Positions 14,653 through 24,732 of a DNA stretch of 49,223 nucleotides are shown here, piece by piece. The stretch covers positions 1-49,223 of the forward strand of contig JAFGME010000172.1 in assembly GCA_016927695.1 (NCBI GenBank), read 5' to 3'. Position numbers and translations under genes: made by a program. A model generated the notes under the pieces. It was not told the origin of the DNA and did no database searches. It saw only the letters and a list, made by a program, of their open reading frames with translations. The stretch is from Bacteroidales bacterium. GTDB lineage: Bacteria > Bacteroidota > Bacteroidia > Bacteroidales > JAFGHD01. The stretch's first letter is position 1, and each line of letters starts with the position of its first letter.

Positions 14653-17600
14653 TTAAGGTACCTGGCTTCCCTTGCCTACATTGGGCACCCAAATATCATT
14701 CTTGTCACCGTTGTTTACCTGTACATCCATGTTAAAATCGCCTGCCTTATAACCGGAAGTGCCTGCCTCGAAGGCCCAAACGTCATTTTTATCCCCGTTG
14801 TTGATCTGTCCGTCAGGTTTTCCGTCACCGCCTATCATGCCGTAAACACCGCCGCCCAGGTCTTTATGGCCGTTCACGCCTCCATAAACCTGACCTATAC
14901 CGCTGGTGAAATCATAGCTGTAAAGGTTTCCAGCAGGGATCAGGGCATTGGCCGACAATATGCCGAGGTGGTTCCTGTGGTAAACCACAACATACAAATT
15001 GTTGGCAACGGTTACATAATACTTGGGATAACTTGTGCCATCCAGGGCAACCACCTTGCCGTTCTTCAGGAGGAAAGAAGCTTTCTGAGCGATCATGGTG
15101 GAGGTGTCGGCGGCTCCTGCATTAGTGGTATCCCTCAGTTCAACCATGATCCAGTCAACTACATTGGTATTCGGTATCGATGAAACGAATTCTGCGCCTG
15201 TATAATACCAGGGTGCAGTGGTATTTGAGCCGTAAGGTTGCTGATTGGGGATAACATTGTTCAGGTTGAGGTCGGTATCCATATCAGAACCATTGTAGGG
15301 CCCTTCAAGCAACACGGTCAAATCCAGGAGAATGTAAGGATTCTCCGTTCCGGTGATGGCAAAGGCAAGATCAATTTTTTCGCCTGAAACCGGATGGAAG
15401 AGTTCAAACCACGGGCCGGGATAAGGCTCAAGCCCGATGCCAAACACCGCTTTGTCGTTCCAGTGATTGACCGAAGTTTTCCATCCAAAGCGACATTCAG
15501 GATCCTGATCCAGCGGCTGAGCCTGCACATCAAGCCAGTAAACTTTCGGGATGTCTTTTGTACCCTCCTGTATAAACTCCTGCGGCTGGAGGTTAAAACT
15601 ATACATCCAGCACTGGCTGTCGCCATTAGGCTCATAATATCCAGACAGGGGTTCAAACCATCCTTCGTTCAGGTTGGCGGCAAAGAGCATTGCAGTGAAT
15701 TCACCGGGATTGAATGTCCTGAACCATATTACATTCCCTGGTATGCTGTAACCTGTTCCGCTCTGACCTGCAGGTATATCCTCATGGATGCTCAGGGTAA
15801 ACATCACTGCATTGGGATCGGTCATGAACGGGATATGGTCGTGGTACCATGAACCCCAGATGGTGATGTTGGTGAGCGGGCCGGTGATATCGCAAAGGAA
15901 ATCGTCGGCCAGAATATGGGGCGGCTGCATACCGCCGAGATCCCATGTATCATCCACATCCATACCGTAATCACTCAGGTCGGGATGCTGTATCCATTTG
16001 TAGGGAAGAGAGCCAACAGCCACCTCGTAGTCTTCCACTTCTCCGTCAGGAGCCTGGCCGGTAAAGGTCAATCCCTGATAAGTGCAGAAGCGGAACCGTG
16101 CAAAAGTGGTACCCGGCGCAGCCGATGGAGGAACAGTGAAATTCAGATTGTTGGCCCCTGCAACAAGGGTAAAATCGGCGAATATCTGTTCTGTGGCATC
16201 GGCCCAGTCGCCATCAATGTTGAAATCGATCCAGCCGTTGAAAAACCCGGTAGCTGATGCAATGACAGTGATGCCGATAACCTGGCCCGGGATCAGGACA
16301 GGAGGAAGAAGAACGCCGTCTTCGTCATCATTTCCGTCATTATCATCTCCCAGTGCATTCGGGTCGGGTTGTCCATTGCCATCGGGATCGATACTGTTGC
16401 CGAGGTATACGGTAGAGTCAATCAGGTGGCGTGCTCCGTTGCTGGCAAGGAGGGTGGGATATGTCGGATCGGGTGCATCACCGAAATCAAGCTCGCCTTC
16501 AATATCCACTTCATAATCTTCAACCTCTCCGTTAAGAGCGAGACCGGTATAGCTAAGTCCCTGGAATGTGCAGAAGCGGAATCGTGCGTAAGTTGTGCCA
16601 ACGCTGGCTGAGGAGGGTACGGGGAAGAAAAGCAGGTTGCTGCCGGCAGACAGTGTCTGGTCGGAATACACATGTTCTCCTGAGTCTGCCCAGTCGCCAT
16701 CGGCATTGAAGTCAATCCAGACGTTAAGGAATCCGGTAGTGGAAGCCGTAACAGTCATAGCGGCTGAGGCTCCGGGAGTCAGCGGCGTATTGAATACTAC
16801 GCCCTCCTCATCATCTCCTCCATCGTTGTCATCACCAAGGGCATTGGGATCTGGTTGGCCATCGCTCTCAGGATCGATATAATTCCCGAGGTAGGTAAGC
16901 CAGTCGATGACATGTGCCGCACCATTGTTCACGAGTAATGTCGGGTAAGTAGGATCATTGGCATCGCCCATATCGATTTCTTCAATGAATACCTCATAAT
17001 CTTCAACCTCGCCGTCAGGAGCCTGGTATTTGTATGACAGACCTGAAACAGAGCTGAAGCGGAACCTTGCAAAGGTCTGTCCCGTAGCAATTCCAGACAG
17101 GGGCACGGCAAATGTAAGGGTATTGGCACCTGCTGTTAGCGGAACATCAATGAATATATGGTCTGTTGCTTCACCCCAGCTACCGTTGCCGTCAAAATCG
17201 AGCCATGCATTTAAAATTCCGGTAACTGAAGCGGTGATCTGAACTGTTACACCGGCACCGGGGGCAATCGGGCCTGAAATAGCGACTCCGTCCTCATCAT
17301 CGTTGCCATCGTTGTCATCACCCAGTGCATTGGGATCAGGCTGACCGTCAGGATCCGCGTCAACGCTGGCTCCAAGGAATGTTATCCCGTCCATTATATG
17401 GCTGGCGCCACCGTTGGCGCCGAATGTCGGGTAAGGTCCGTCAGGGGCATCACCCCAATCTTCCATCGTGGAATTGACTTCAAGCAGGTAGTCTTCTGTT
17501 TCTCCGTCTTCAAAACTACCGGATCCATCCCAGTTATTTGGCACTTGCTGTTCTGTGATTGAAAATCTTGCCCAGAAGTAACCATTGTTGGGTCCTGAAA

Positions 17601-20600
17601 GGAAAGCCGGGGGGATCAATGCCGACAGCGGCCCGTCAAAAGGATTGGGAACAGGGAAGTTCACAAGCACATGCTCCGGTGCCACAGCGCCCACGCAGTT
17701 GGATGATCCGTACCACTGTCCGTTCTGATCCCAGTCAATAAGAACGTTCATGTATCCCATCGTGCCGTTGGGCATATGATTGTGGATATCTATGTCGATG
17801 TTGGCTCCCCAGTTCATTACCTGGCATGGGCCACCCAAAGGCATTACAGGGCTTCCTGCACAGGGCACAACCGTTTCACTTCCGGCTGGGCCGGTAATGG
17901 TATAGCTACCCGGGAAGAGCAAACCGGCATCCCCGTCGTTGAAGCATTCGTCCATATCGTACATGTTGGGATTGAATAACGGACAGTTACCGGCATTGCC
18001 TTCAGTCTCCATATCGAATTGCGGACCAAGCCATGCGCCAAAGTTGGTATGCTGGATCCAGCCAGATATCATAACATTGCGGCAGGTCGGGAAAGCTCCT
18101 ATAACACCGAGTGAAGGATATCCAAGCGATCCTTCGGGGGCGTCGCCAAATTCATAATCCATCGGATTCTCTTCATAGATAAGGACTTCATAGTCTTCTA
18201 CCTCGCCATCCGGCGCAGGTCCGAAGAATGTGAGACCTTGCAGGGTGCAGAACCTGAACCTGGCAAATGTTTGTCCGGGATTGGATGTTGGGGGAACAAA
18301 GAATAAAAGGTTATTGTTACCGGCAACGAGATTAATATCAACAAAGATCTGTTCACCTGGGTCGGCCCAGTTGCCATTCATATTAAAGTCGATCCATGCA
18401 TTCAGAAATCCGGGTACGGAAGCTATAACGTTTATTGTAGAAGGTTGATTGAGAACAAGGGGTTGCAGCCAAACAACACCGTCTTCATCATCGATCGGCG
18501 GCGGGTACAGAATATCACTGTCATCGCCCAAAGCATTGGGATCGGGTTGTCCGCCGGGTTCTGTATCAACGAGGTTGCCGAGGTACGTAACACCGTCGAC
18601 AACATGCGAAGCGCCATTGTTGATGAAGAGGGTCGGATAAGGAGCGTCGGGGGCATCACCCCAGTCGCTGTCGTTCGGTTGCTCTTCAATAATATATACC
18701 TCGTAGTCTTCCACTTCGCCATCATCAGCGGATCCTGTAAATGTTAAACCGGTGAATGAAGCAAACCTGAAACGCGCGAATGTCTGCCCAAGGCTGGAAC
18801 CCGGAGGTACAAAGAAACTGAGTGTGTTTGACCCTGCAACGAGAGGAACATCAACAAATACCTGCTCGCCGGCATCTGCCCATGATCCGTTGATATTGAA
18901 ATCGACCCATGTATTTAGAAATCCGGAAACTGAAGCAAAAACAGTAACAGTGGCTGACTGCCCCGGAATAAGGCCGGTATTGAAAGTCACCCCATCTTCG
19001 TCGTCATTTGGCGGTGGATAAAGGATATCATTGTCATCGCCAAGGGCATTCGGATCGGGCTGACCGTCCGGCTCTCCATCCACCTGGTTGCCAAGATAGG
19101 TCAAACCATCCATCTTATGGTTAGCGCCATTGTTGGCTGCGAAGGTCGGATACGGCTGGTCCGGTGCATCGCCCCAGTCGTAATCGTATACAGGTCCTTC
19201 CTCAATAATGAGTTCGTAGTCCTCGACCTCACCATTGGGCGCTGTACCCGTAAATGACAGTCCGCCCTGAGTATCGAAACGGAAACGGGCAAAAGACTGA
19301 CCTCCCGGCCCTCCGGCAGGAACTGTGAAAGTGAGGTTGTTTGCGCCGGCATTCAGTACCAGATCGGTGAAAATCTGCTCACCAGGATCGGCCCAGGTAC
19401 CGTTGATGTTGAAATCAACCCAGGCATTCAGTCGTCCCTGAACGGATGCTGTAACAACAATGGTCACGGTTGAGCCCGTATTCACCACAAAGGGCATATT
19501 GACACCATCTTCGTCGTCATTCGGCGGAGGGTAAAGAAAATCGAAGTCATCACCCAAGGCATTCGGATCGGGCTGACCGTCGGGTTCGCCATCCACCTGG
19601 TTGCCGAGATAGGTTACACCATCCATCTTATGGTTGGCGCCGTTGTTTGCTGACAGGGTCGGATAAGGCTGGTCGGGAGCATCGCCCCAGTCGTAATCGT
19701 AGGCAGGTCCTTGCTCGATGATGAGTTCATAATCCTCTACTTCACCATTGGGCGCTGTACCTGTAAACGACAGGCCGCCCTGTGTATCGAAACGGAAACG
19801 GGCATATGTCTGTCCTGTTGGTCCTCCCGAAGGTACAGTATAAGATAGACTATTGGCACCTGCACTCAGGGCTTTATCGGTGAATATCTGCTCACCCGGA
19901 TCTGCCCATGAGCCGTTGATGTTGAAATCGATCCATGCATTCAGCCTGCCCGGAACAGATGCTGTTACAACAATATTCACCATTGCCCCGGTATTGACCA
20001 CAACAGGCATGTTTACCCCATCTTCATCATCATTCGGAGGAGGGTAAAGGATATCATTGTCATCGCCAAGGGCATTTGGATCGGGTTGTCCGTCCGGCTC
20101 GCCGTCAACCTGGGCGCCTAAGAATGTGATGCCGTCAATCATGTGACTGGCTCCATTACTGGCCGCCAAAGTCGGGTAGGGCTGGTCGGGTGCGTCACCC
20201 CAGTCGAAATCGGATGTGCTTTCCTCAATGAAAAGGACATAATCCTCTACTTCTCCATTCTGTGCCTGACCCGTGAAGGTAAGTCCACCCTGTGTGTTGA
20301 AACGGAACCTGGCAAAACTCTGGCCTGTTGGTCCTCCTGAAGGCACTGTAAAGCTCAGGTTATTGGAGCCTGCGTTCAGAAACTGGTTCGTGAATATCTG
20401 TTCGCCGGCATCTGACCATGAGCCATTCAAATTAAAATCAATCCAGGCATTCAGGCGTCCCTGCACAGAGGCGACCACAGTGATATTCACCGTTGAACCT
20501 GTATTAACAACCACGGGCATAGTAACTCCATCCTCATCATCGTTGGGTGGCGGGTAGAGAATATCGTTATCATCACCCAGGGCCTGCGGTTCGGGTTGCC

Positions 20601-22167
20601 CGTTGGGTTCAGGATCAACCATGGCGCCCAGGAATGTTATACCATCGATAATATGATTTGCACCATTGTTCGCTGACAATGTCGGGTAGGGCTGATCGGG
20701 TGCATCTCCCCAGTCGTAATTTTGTTGAGGTGGTGGAAAATTGAGAATCGCCTGGTACAGGTTTGGCCGCGGGCCTATATTACCGGTGGGAGGCGTCACC
20801 TGTAGCGTACCATAAGTTGCCAGATGCGACCTCATATACGAAGGTGTAGGCGGTGTGGAAGAAACATTCGCAAGGTAATATCCTGAAGCACAGGCAACCG
20901 CTCCTGCTACTATGGGTGAAGCGCTGGAAGTACCGCTGAAGGTAGAGGTATAATAATAATTAACTCCCATGGCACTGTAATAGTAGCCATAGCCTGTGGT
21001 GAACACGTTCTCGCCCCAACCCTGCAGGTTAAAGCGAGGCCCGTAGCTTGAAAAAGACAGCTTTTGAAGGTCGTTGGTACTTGTAGCCCCGCCGGCACCG
21101 ACGATAATGGCCCCGGAATCGCCGTACCAGGTCATGGAACCTGTATTGATGCTGCCATTTCCACCAGCTTCCACAACATGTATACCATTGGAGATGGCAT
21201 TGACAATGGCTGCATAAACGGCATTGTATGTTTGTGCCGAAGGAGAAGTGTTCATCCACCATTCAATCGGAACATAACCTGCATTGCCTGTGTAATCCCA
21301 TTGCTGTTCAAGCAAAATTACATCTCCGGCATTTAGGTTGGCAACCGCCACGGCAATGGCGCCGGGCACATTCCAGGTCGCCGGGATCCCATAATAAGTA
21401 CCGCAGGTCTTCAATCCAGACCCGTAGCAGATGCCTGTGGTACCCCACCCGTTATTGTTGGCAACCAGTTCACCAATTACAGCAGTACCGTGATTATTAT
21501 CGCTGAAAGGGTCTGACACATTGGTGTTGATCTGTGACCCAAGGGCTTTGGTCACATCGGCATGGTTGTAGTTCCAGGAGTATTCCAGGTCGCATACGGT
21601 TACTCCTGTTCCGGTACCACCGGTCTGTGTCCATGCATACAATGCATCAATGCCTGTTGGTGTGGAACTTGCAGGGTTAAGATATCCCTGCATGGATTGA
21701 TAGTTCGGCGGAAGTGGCGGGGCCTGCGGTTTTGGGACAGGTCCTGCCATCAGGACTCCGTCAAGCTGTTCAAGCTGTTTGCTGATCTGCCAGACATCAT
21801 GCCCTTTGGGAATCTGAAGCCTGTAAATATTATTCAGATTATAAACCGGCTGGCCCGTGTTGGCTTCTCCGTTGATCTGCCATTGGTCAACAGTAGTCTC
21901 AGGCACATCACAGATCCTTTGCCAGGTAAACCATTCAAGGCTTTGAAGAGCCTGGTTCACACCTTGCAGGGCATTGGTTTTATAATCAATGAGGTCACCG
22001 CTCCTGAGCCTGACTTCCGAATTCTCTGAGAACATGATCTCGATCAGGTCTTCTTCGCAATCATACAGGACAGTGTTGGGGTTGATGTCATCGCCATCAT
22101 TTTCCGCAACAATAAAGAAGGGAAGGTTGATAAAGATGGCAAAAAGAAGTACAAATAATCTGTTCAT
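14653..22167 (-). CDS. Giant secreted subtilisin-like (S8) protease with nine GEVED repeats and a dockerin-like C-terminus
   Basis: 2504 aa. A signal peptide (1-21) and a propeptide-like region precede an S8 protease domain (about 165-475) with Asp in VTVCDLEYSW (about 193), His in NNHGTAV (about 224) and Ser in GTSSASP (about 413). From about 485 to 2050 there are nine units starting (D/E)(W/F/M)GDA and closing with GEVEDY or GETEDY, the GEVED domain. Next is a region starting KWIQHPDLSDYG (about 2058-2270) that often accompanies GEVED domains. The C-terminus (about 2450-2504) holds two calcium-loop-like repeats, DGKPDGQINNGDKNDVW and DFNMDVQVNNGDKNDIW, and ends GKGSQVP. There is no type A T9SS tail, so attachment may use this dockerin-like module. 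The protein is probably extracellular and degradative or adhesive. Substrate unknown. Confidence 0.88.
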   Translation of the reverse strand: MNRLFVLLFAIFINLPFFIVAENDGDDINPNTVLYDCEEDLIEIMFSENSEVRLRSGDLIDYKTNALQGVNQALQSLEWFTWQRICDVPETTVDQWQINGEANTGQPVYNLNNIYRLQIPKGHDVWQISKQLEQLDGVLMAGPVPKPQAPPLPPNYQSMQGYLNPASSTPTGIDALYAWTQTGGTGTGVTVCDLEYSWNYNHADVTKALGSQINTNVSDPFSDNNHGTAVIGELVANNNGWGTTGICYGSGLKTCGTYYGIPATWNVPGAIAVAVANLNAGDVILLEQQWDYTGNAGYVPIEWWMNTSPSAQTYNAVYAAIVNAISNGIHVVEAGGNGSINTGSMTWYGDSGAIIVGAGGATSTNDLQKLSFSSYGPRFNLQGWGENVFTTGYGYYYSAMGVNYYYTSTFSGTSSASPIVAGAVACASGYYLANVSSTPPTPSYMRSHLATYGTLQVTPPTGNIGPRPNLYQAILNFPPPQQNYDWGDAPDQPYPTLSANNGANHIIDGITFLGAMVDPEPNGQPEPQALGDDNDILYPPPNDDEDGVTMPVVVNTGSTVNITVVASVQGRLNAWIDFNLNGSWSDAGEQIFTNQFLNAGSNNLSFTVPSGGPTGQSFARFRFNTQGGLTFTGQAQNGEVEDYVLFIEESTSDFDWGDAPDQPYPTLAASNGASHMIDGITFLGAQVDGEPDGQPDPNALGDDNDILYPPPNDDEDGVNMPVVVNTGAMVNIVVTASVPGRLNAWIDFNINGSWADPGEQIFTDKALSAGANSLSYTVPSGGPTGQTYARFRFDTQGGLSFTGTAPNGEVEDYELIIEQGPAYDYDWGDAPDQPYPTLSANNGANHKMDGVTYLGNQVDGEPDGQPDPNALGDDFDFLYPPPNDDEDGVNMPFVVNTGSTVTIVVTASVQGRLNAWVDFNINGTWADPGEQIFTDLVLNAGANNLTFTVPAGGPGGQSFARFRFDTQGGLSFTGTAPNGEVEDYELIIEEGPVYDYDWGDAPDQPYPTFAANNGANHKMDGLTYLGNQVDGEPDGQPDPNALGDDNDILYPPPNDDEDGVTFNTGLIPGQSATVTVFASVSGFLNTWVDFNINGSWADAGEQVFVDVPLVAGSNTLSFFVPPGSSLGQTFARFRFASFTGLTFTGSADDGEVEDYEVYIIEEQPNDSDWGDAPDAPYPTLFINNGASHVVDGVTYLGNLVDTEPGGQPDPNALGDDSDILYPPPIDDEDGVVWLQPLVLNQPSTINVIASVPGFLNAWIDFNMNGNWADPGEQIFVDINLVAGNNNLLFFVPPTSNPGQTFARFRFCTLQGLTFFGPAPDGEVEDYEVLIYEENPMDYEFGDAPEGSLGYPSLGVIGAFPTCRNVMISGWIQHTNFGAWLGPQFDMETEGNAGNCPLFNPNMYDMDECFNDGDAGLLFPGSYTITGPAGSETVVPCAGSPVMPLGGPCQVMNWGANIDIDIHNHMPNGTMGYMNVLIDWDQNGQWYGSSNCVGAVAPEHVLVNFPVPNPFDGPLSALIPPAFLSGPNNGYFWARFSITEQQVPNNWDGSGSFEDGETEDYLLEVNSTMEDWGDAPDGPYPTFGANGGASHIMDGITFLGASVDADPDGQPDPNALGDDNDGNDDEDGVAISGPIAPGAGVTVQITASVTGILNAWLDFDGNGSWGEATDHIFIDVPLTAGANTLTFAVPLSGIATGQTFARFRFSSVSGLSYKYQAPDGEVEDYEVFIEEIDMGDANDPTYPTLLVNNGAAHVIDWLTYLGNYIDPESDGQPDPNALGDDNDGGDDEEGVVFNTPLTPGASAAMTVTASTTGFLNVWIDFNADGDWADSGEHVYSDQTLSAGSNLLFFPVPSSASVGTTYARFRFCTFQGLSYTGLALNGEVEDYEVDIEGELDFGDAPDPTYPTLLASNGARHLIDSTVYLGNSIDPDGNGQPDPNALGDDNDGNDDEDGVLLPPVLIPGQVIGITVIASATGFFNGWIDFNIDGDWADATEQIFADFTLVAGANNLNFTVPPSAAPGTTFARFRFCTYQGLTFTGQAPDGEVEDYEVAVGSLPYKWIQHPDLSDYGMDVDDTWDLGGMQPPHILADDFLCDITGPLTNITIWGSWYHDHIPFMTDPNAVMFTLSIHEDIPAGQSGTGYSIPGNVIWFRTFNPGEFTAMLFAANLNEGWFEPLSGYYEPNGDSQCWMYSFNLQPQEFIQEGTKDIPKVYWLDVQAQPLDQDPECRFGWKTSVNHWNDKAVFGIGLEPYPGPWFELFHPVSGEKIDLAFAITGTENPYILLDLTVLLEGPYNGSDMDTDLNLNNVIPNQQPYGSNTTAPWYYTGAEFVSSIPNTNVVDWIMVELRDTTNAGAADTSTMIAQKASFLLKNGKVVALDGTSYPKYYVTVANNLYVVVYHRNHLGILSANALIPAGNLYSYDFTSGIGQVYGGVNGHKDLGGGVYGMIGGDGKPDGQINNGDKNDVWAFEAGTSGYKAGDFNMDVQVNNGDKNDIWVPNVGKGSQVP
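16020..20715 (-). repeat. Array of nine GEVED-type repeats inside the subtilisin gene
   Basis: Unit starts lie near 20712, 20205, 19690, 19175, 18660, 18150, 17455, 16970 and 16485, reading leftwards. Units 1-5 are about 515 bp each; units 7-9 are about 485 bp and lack the YPPPNDDEDG variant, having DGNDDEDG or similar. Unit 6 is longer (about 695 bp) and strongly diverged, with many Cys. Neighbouring units keep long DNA identities, as expected from recent tandem duplication. Confidence 0.85.
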
Positions 22168-22373
22168 GGCGAAAAAATTTAATTTGTAAAAAAACTGTGC
22201 AATGTAATAAATTTTTTTGATAAAAGCAATAGAAAAATTTAACTGAAACGGATATGTTATGTCAAAAAAACTTTCAATCGAATAAAATTACAACATTAAA
22301 GTTCTGTAAACAAGAATAAATGATGCAGCGGCGGGATGCTTATTGTATACGGCAGGAAATATTTAGAAAACGG

Positions 22374-23876
22374 CTAACGGTTTCTTCTGTTTTCAATGCG
22401 GTCGATGCCGGCTTTGGCTTTCTGGCTGATGCTGTTTCTGTACTCTTCGTTTTTCATGTTCTGAGCGGCTTTGTAGTAATACAGGGCCTTTTCATAATTT
22501 CTGCCTTCCTCATGAATCAGACCCAGTTGAAGGGCAGCGTTGGCTGCATAATAGTATTCCGATGCCGCCCCATCCATTATGGCGGTTTCATAATACTTCA
22601 CCGCCTGCCCGGTCTTTCCCCATCCATGATAAATTCGCCCCAGCCGGTAATACATCTCAAGGGAATCACGTTCACCCGTGAGATAAAGGTGGCTTGTCAG
22701 CAACTCCTTTTCAGCTTCGGGGTAATAACCTCCGTCGAACAAAAGCCGTGCTTTCAAAAGAACCACATTGGGCATCAGGCCTTTCTCCGCCTCCCGTTCA
22801 GCCTGCTTGTCCGAGTCGGTCATTTTTCCGCCAAAACGGAGCACCTTTTTCATATATTCATGATAATTGGCTGTGTCACCCTCAATGAGATAAAACCATG
22901 CAATTTTCTGATACGCCGATTTGATGTAATTGATTCCGCCGAAATTAATGACATACCTCAGAAGATAAATGACGGCATCAGGTTCAAGATGGTTCAGTTT
23001 GGCCACCCCTGTAAGATAGTCTAAGTAATGGAAAGGATAATAGTTTTCCCCGGTGGGCCGTGAAAGAAGAACATCCAGTGCTTTTGCGTTCAACCCGTTA
23101 TTCATGTAAATCCGTGCCACCGAATATACCACCAGCGGACTTGTTTTCAGATCATAATAGGCGGTAAAGTAATCCGCATATTTCAGGGCTTTGCTTTTTT
23201 CCGACATCAGGTTCAACTGTATGAAAGCCAGATAAAAAAGGCATTCGGCCTTCAGGTGGGCATATTCAGGATCGCTCATAGAAACCTCAAGAACGGTAAA
23301 CAATTCGTCTACTCCCTGTTCCACTGTACCTTCAATGCCAAGTATTCCCTTTATCCAGCCATAGTTATCGGGGATGGTGCCGATCATGGTATGCAACACT
23401 CCCAGGTCTATCATATTGAGCATAAATCCGGGAAATTTTTCATGGTTTTGTACCAATAAACGGTATGCCCTGTTGATGTCCTGCAAGGCAGAAATATAAT
23501 CGCCAAACTTTATCCTTGCCACGGCCCACTGCAGGTACGCTTCTGCCAGGCAGTAATTATAATAGGGTGAAGTTTTATCACCGTTTTTCAGCCTTGAAAA
23601 AATCACATCCTTTCTTTGCTTCAGCAGGTTATAATCCTTTTCGTTCTCACCAATGGCGAGGGTGAGGAATATACGGTAATTTTCAAGCAAATAAGGGATG
23701 TTGTTTCCGGGGTTCTGCTCCTGCTCAAGCTTTATGAGCCGGTTGCCCTCCTCAAAGCGAAGGGAGAGGATACTTTCATACGCATGGATGCAACGTTCAT
23801 TAAAATCATAGGAGTATTGTCCCTGAACTAAGGCTGAAAAAAGGAATCCGGATAAAACAACCAGTGCTTTTAACAT
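22374..23876 (-). CDS. TPR-repeat protein with signal peptide, unknown function
   Basis: A 500-aa protein with an N-terminal signal peptide (MLKALVVLSGFLFSALVQGQ) and helical repeats through the rest. The last 130 residues contain clear tetratricopeptide repeats (YYRLGRIYHGWGKTGQAVKYYETAI, LGLIHEEGRNYEKALYYYKAA). The middle, with YGWIKGILGIEGTVEQGV, resembles the TPR family that includes DUF3808/TTC39-like proteins. It is probably periplasmic and acts in protein-protein contacts. It lies 30 nt downstream of the zinc-ribbon coiled-coil gene and closes a three-gene minus-strand run with the Nif3 gene. No catalytic motif is seen. Confidence 0.78.
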   Translation of the reverse strand: MLKALVVLSGFLFSALVQGQYSYDFNERCIHAYESILSLRFEEGNRLIKLEQEQNPGNNIPYLLENYRIFLTLAIGENEKDYNLLKQRKDVIFSRLKNGDKTSPYYNYCLAEAYLQWAVARIKFGDYISALQDINRAYRLLVQNHEKFPGFMLNMIDLGVLHTMIGTIPDNYGWIKGILGIEGTVEQGVDELFTVLEVSMSDPEYAHLKAECLFYLAFIQLNLMSEKSKALKYADYFTAYYDLKTSPLVVYSVARIYMNNGLNAKALDVLLSRPTGENYYPFHYLDYLTGVAKLNHLEPDAVIYLLRYVINFGGINYIKSAYQKIAWFYLIEGDTANYHEYMKKVLRFGGKMTDSDKQAEREAEKGLMPNVVLLKARLLFDGGYYPEAEKELLTSHLYLTGERDSLEMYYRLGRIYHGWGKTGQAVKYYETAIMDGAASEYYYAANAALQLGLIHEEGRNYEKALYYYKAAQNMKNEEYRNSISQKAKAGIDRIENRRNR

Positions 23877-23906
23877 GAAAAGAATTTTGACAGAGAATAA
23901 ACCCGT

Positions 23907-24719
23907 CTATTCTTTATATAAAAGGGACAGTTCCTTATCGACAAGGATCCTGCCGCAATATTCGCAAACAATGATTTTTTTATGCATTCTGATATCGAGC
24001 TGGTGCTGGGGAGGGATTTTATTGAAACAGCCCCCGCAGGCATCCCTTTCGATCAAAACGACAGCCAGGCCGTTTCTGGCATTTGTCCTGATCCTGTCAT
24101 AGGCTGTGATCAGTCTGTCTTCAATGAATTGCTGATATTCTTTGGATTTTTCAATCAGATCATTCTCCTCTTTTTCCGTTTCTGCCACTATGTCATTGAG
24201 CTCAGACTTTTTTACCTCAAGGTCATTTTTCCTTTCATCAAGGATGGTCTTCGATTTACCCACTTCCACTTTTATGGCCTCAAGACTGTCGTTGTATTCA
24301 TTGATCCTTTTTTCCGAAAGCTGTATTTCAAGGGTTTGATATTCAATTTCTTTGGAAAGTGAATCATATTCCCTGTTGTTTCTCACATTCATTTGCTGTG
24401 CCTCGTATTTCTTGATCAGCGCTTCACTGTCCTTGATGGAGGCTTTTTTGTCAATGATCTGCTTTTTCAGGCTTTCGGCCTCTGAAAGGAAATTTGCAAT
24501 TCGGGTTTCCAGGCCTTCGATCTCATCTTCCAGATCCTGCACTTCCAGCGGGAGTTCACCACGGATGATCCTGATCCTGTCGATCTGAGAGTTGATCTGT
24601 TGCAGGGCATAGAGTGAAATGAGTTTCTTCTGCACAGTCACTTCTTCTTCTTCCGTTTTCTGTGCCTGATTTTTGGTGGCTGCTATTTCCTTTTCAGTGA
24701 TTTTCTTGCTCATACTCAT
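23907..24719 (-). CDS. C4-type zinc-ribbon coiled-coil protein (DUF164/CdsZ-like)
   Basis: A 270-aa protein of the widespread DUF164 family. Residues about 30-195 form a long antiparallel coiled coil rich in E, K and L; the C-terminus is a four-cysteine zinc ribbon (CGGC about 22 residues before CEYC). Relatives are described as nucleic-acid-binding or as type III secretion-associated CdsZ proteins, but the function in Bacteroidota is unknown. Two ATG codons, 24719 and 24713, could start it. It lies 13 nt downstream of the Nif3 gene, a neighbourhood I recall as common in Bacteroidota, so the two are very likely co-transcribed. Confidence 0.85.
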   Translation of the reverse strand: MSMSKKITEKEIAATKNQAQKTEEEEVTVQKKLISLYALQQINSQIDRIRIIRGELPLEVQDLEDEIEGLETRIANFLSEAESLKKQIIDKKASIKDSEALIKKYEAQQMNVRNNREYDSLSKEIEYQTLEIQLSEKRINEYNDSLEAIKVEVGKSKTILDERKNDLEVKKSELNDIVAETEKEENDLIEKSKEYQQFIEDRLITAYDRIRTNARNGLAVVLIERDACGGCFNKIPPQHQLDIRMHKKIIVCEYCGRILVDKELSLLYKE

Positions 24720-24732
24720 GTAACATTTAAAA

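Noticed and set aside
16020-20715. Repeat array read as a possible CRISPR-like locus or satellite
   Set aside because: The period of about 500 bp stays in one reading frame and encodes GEVED protein units.
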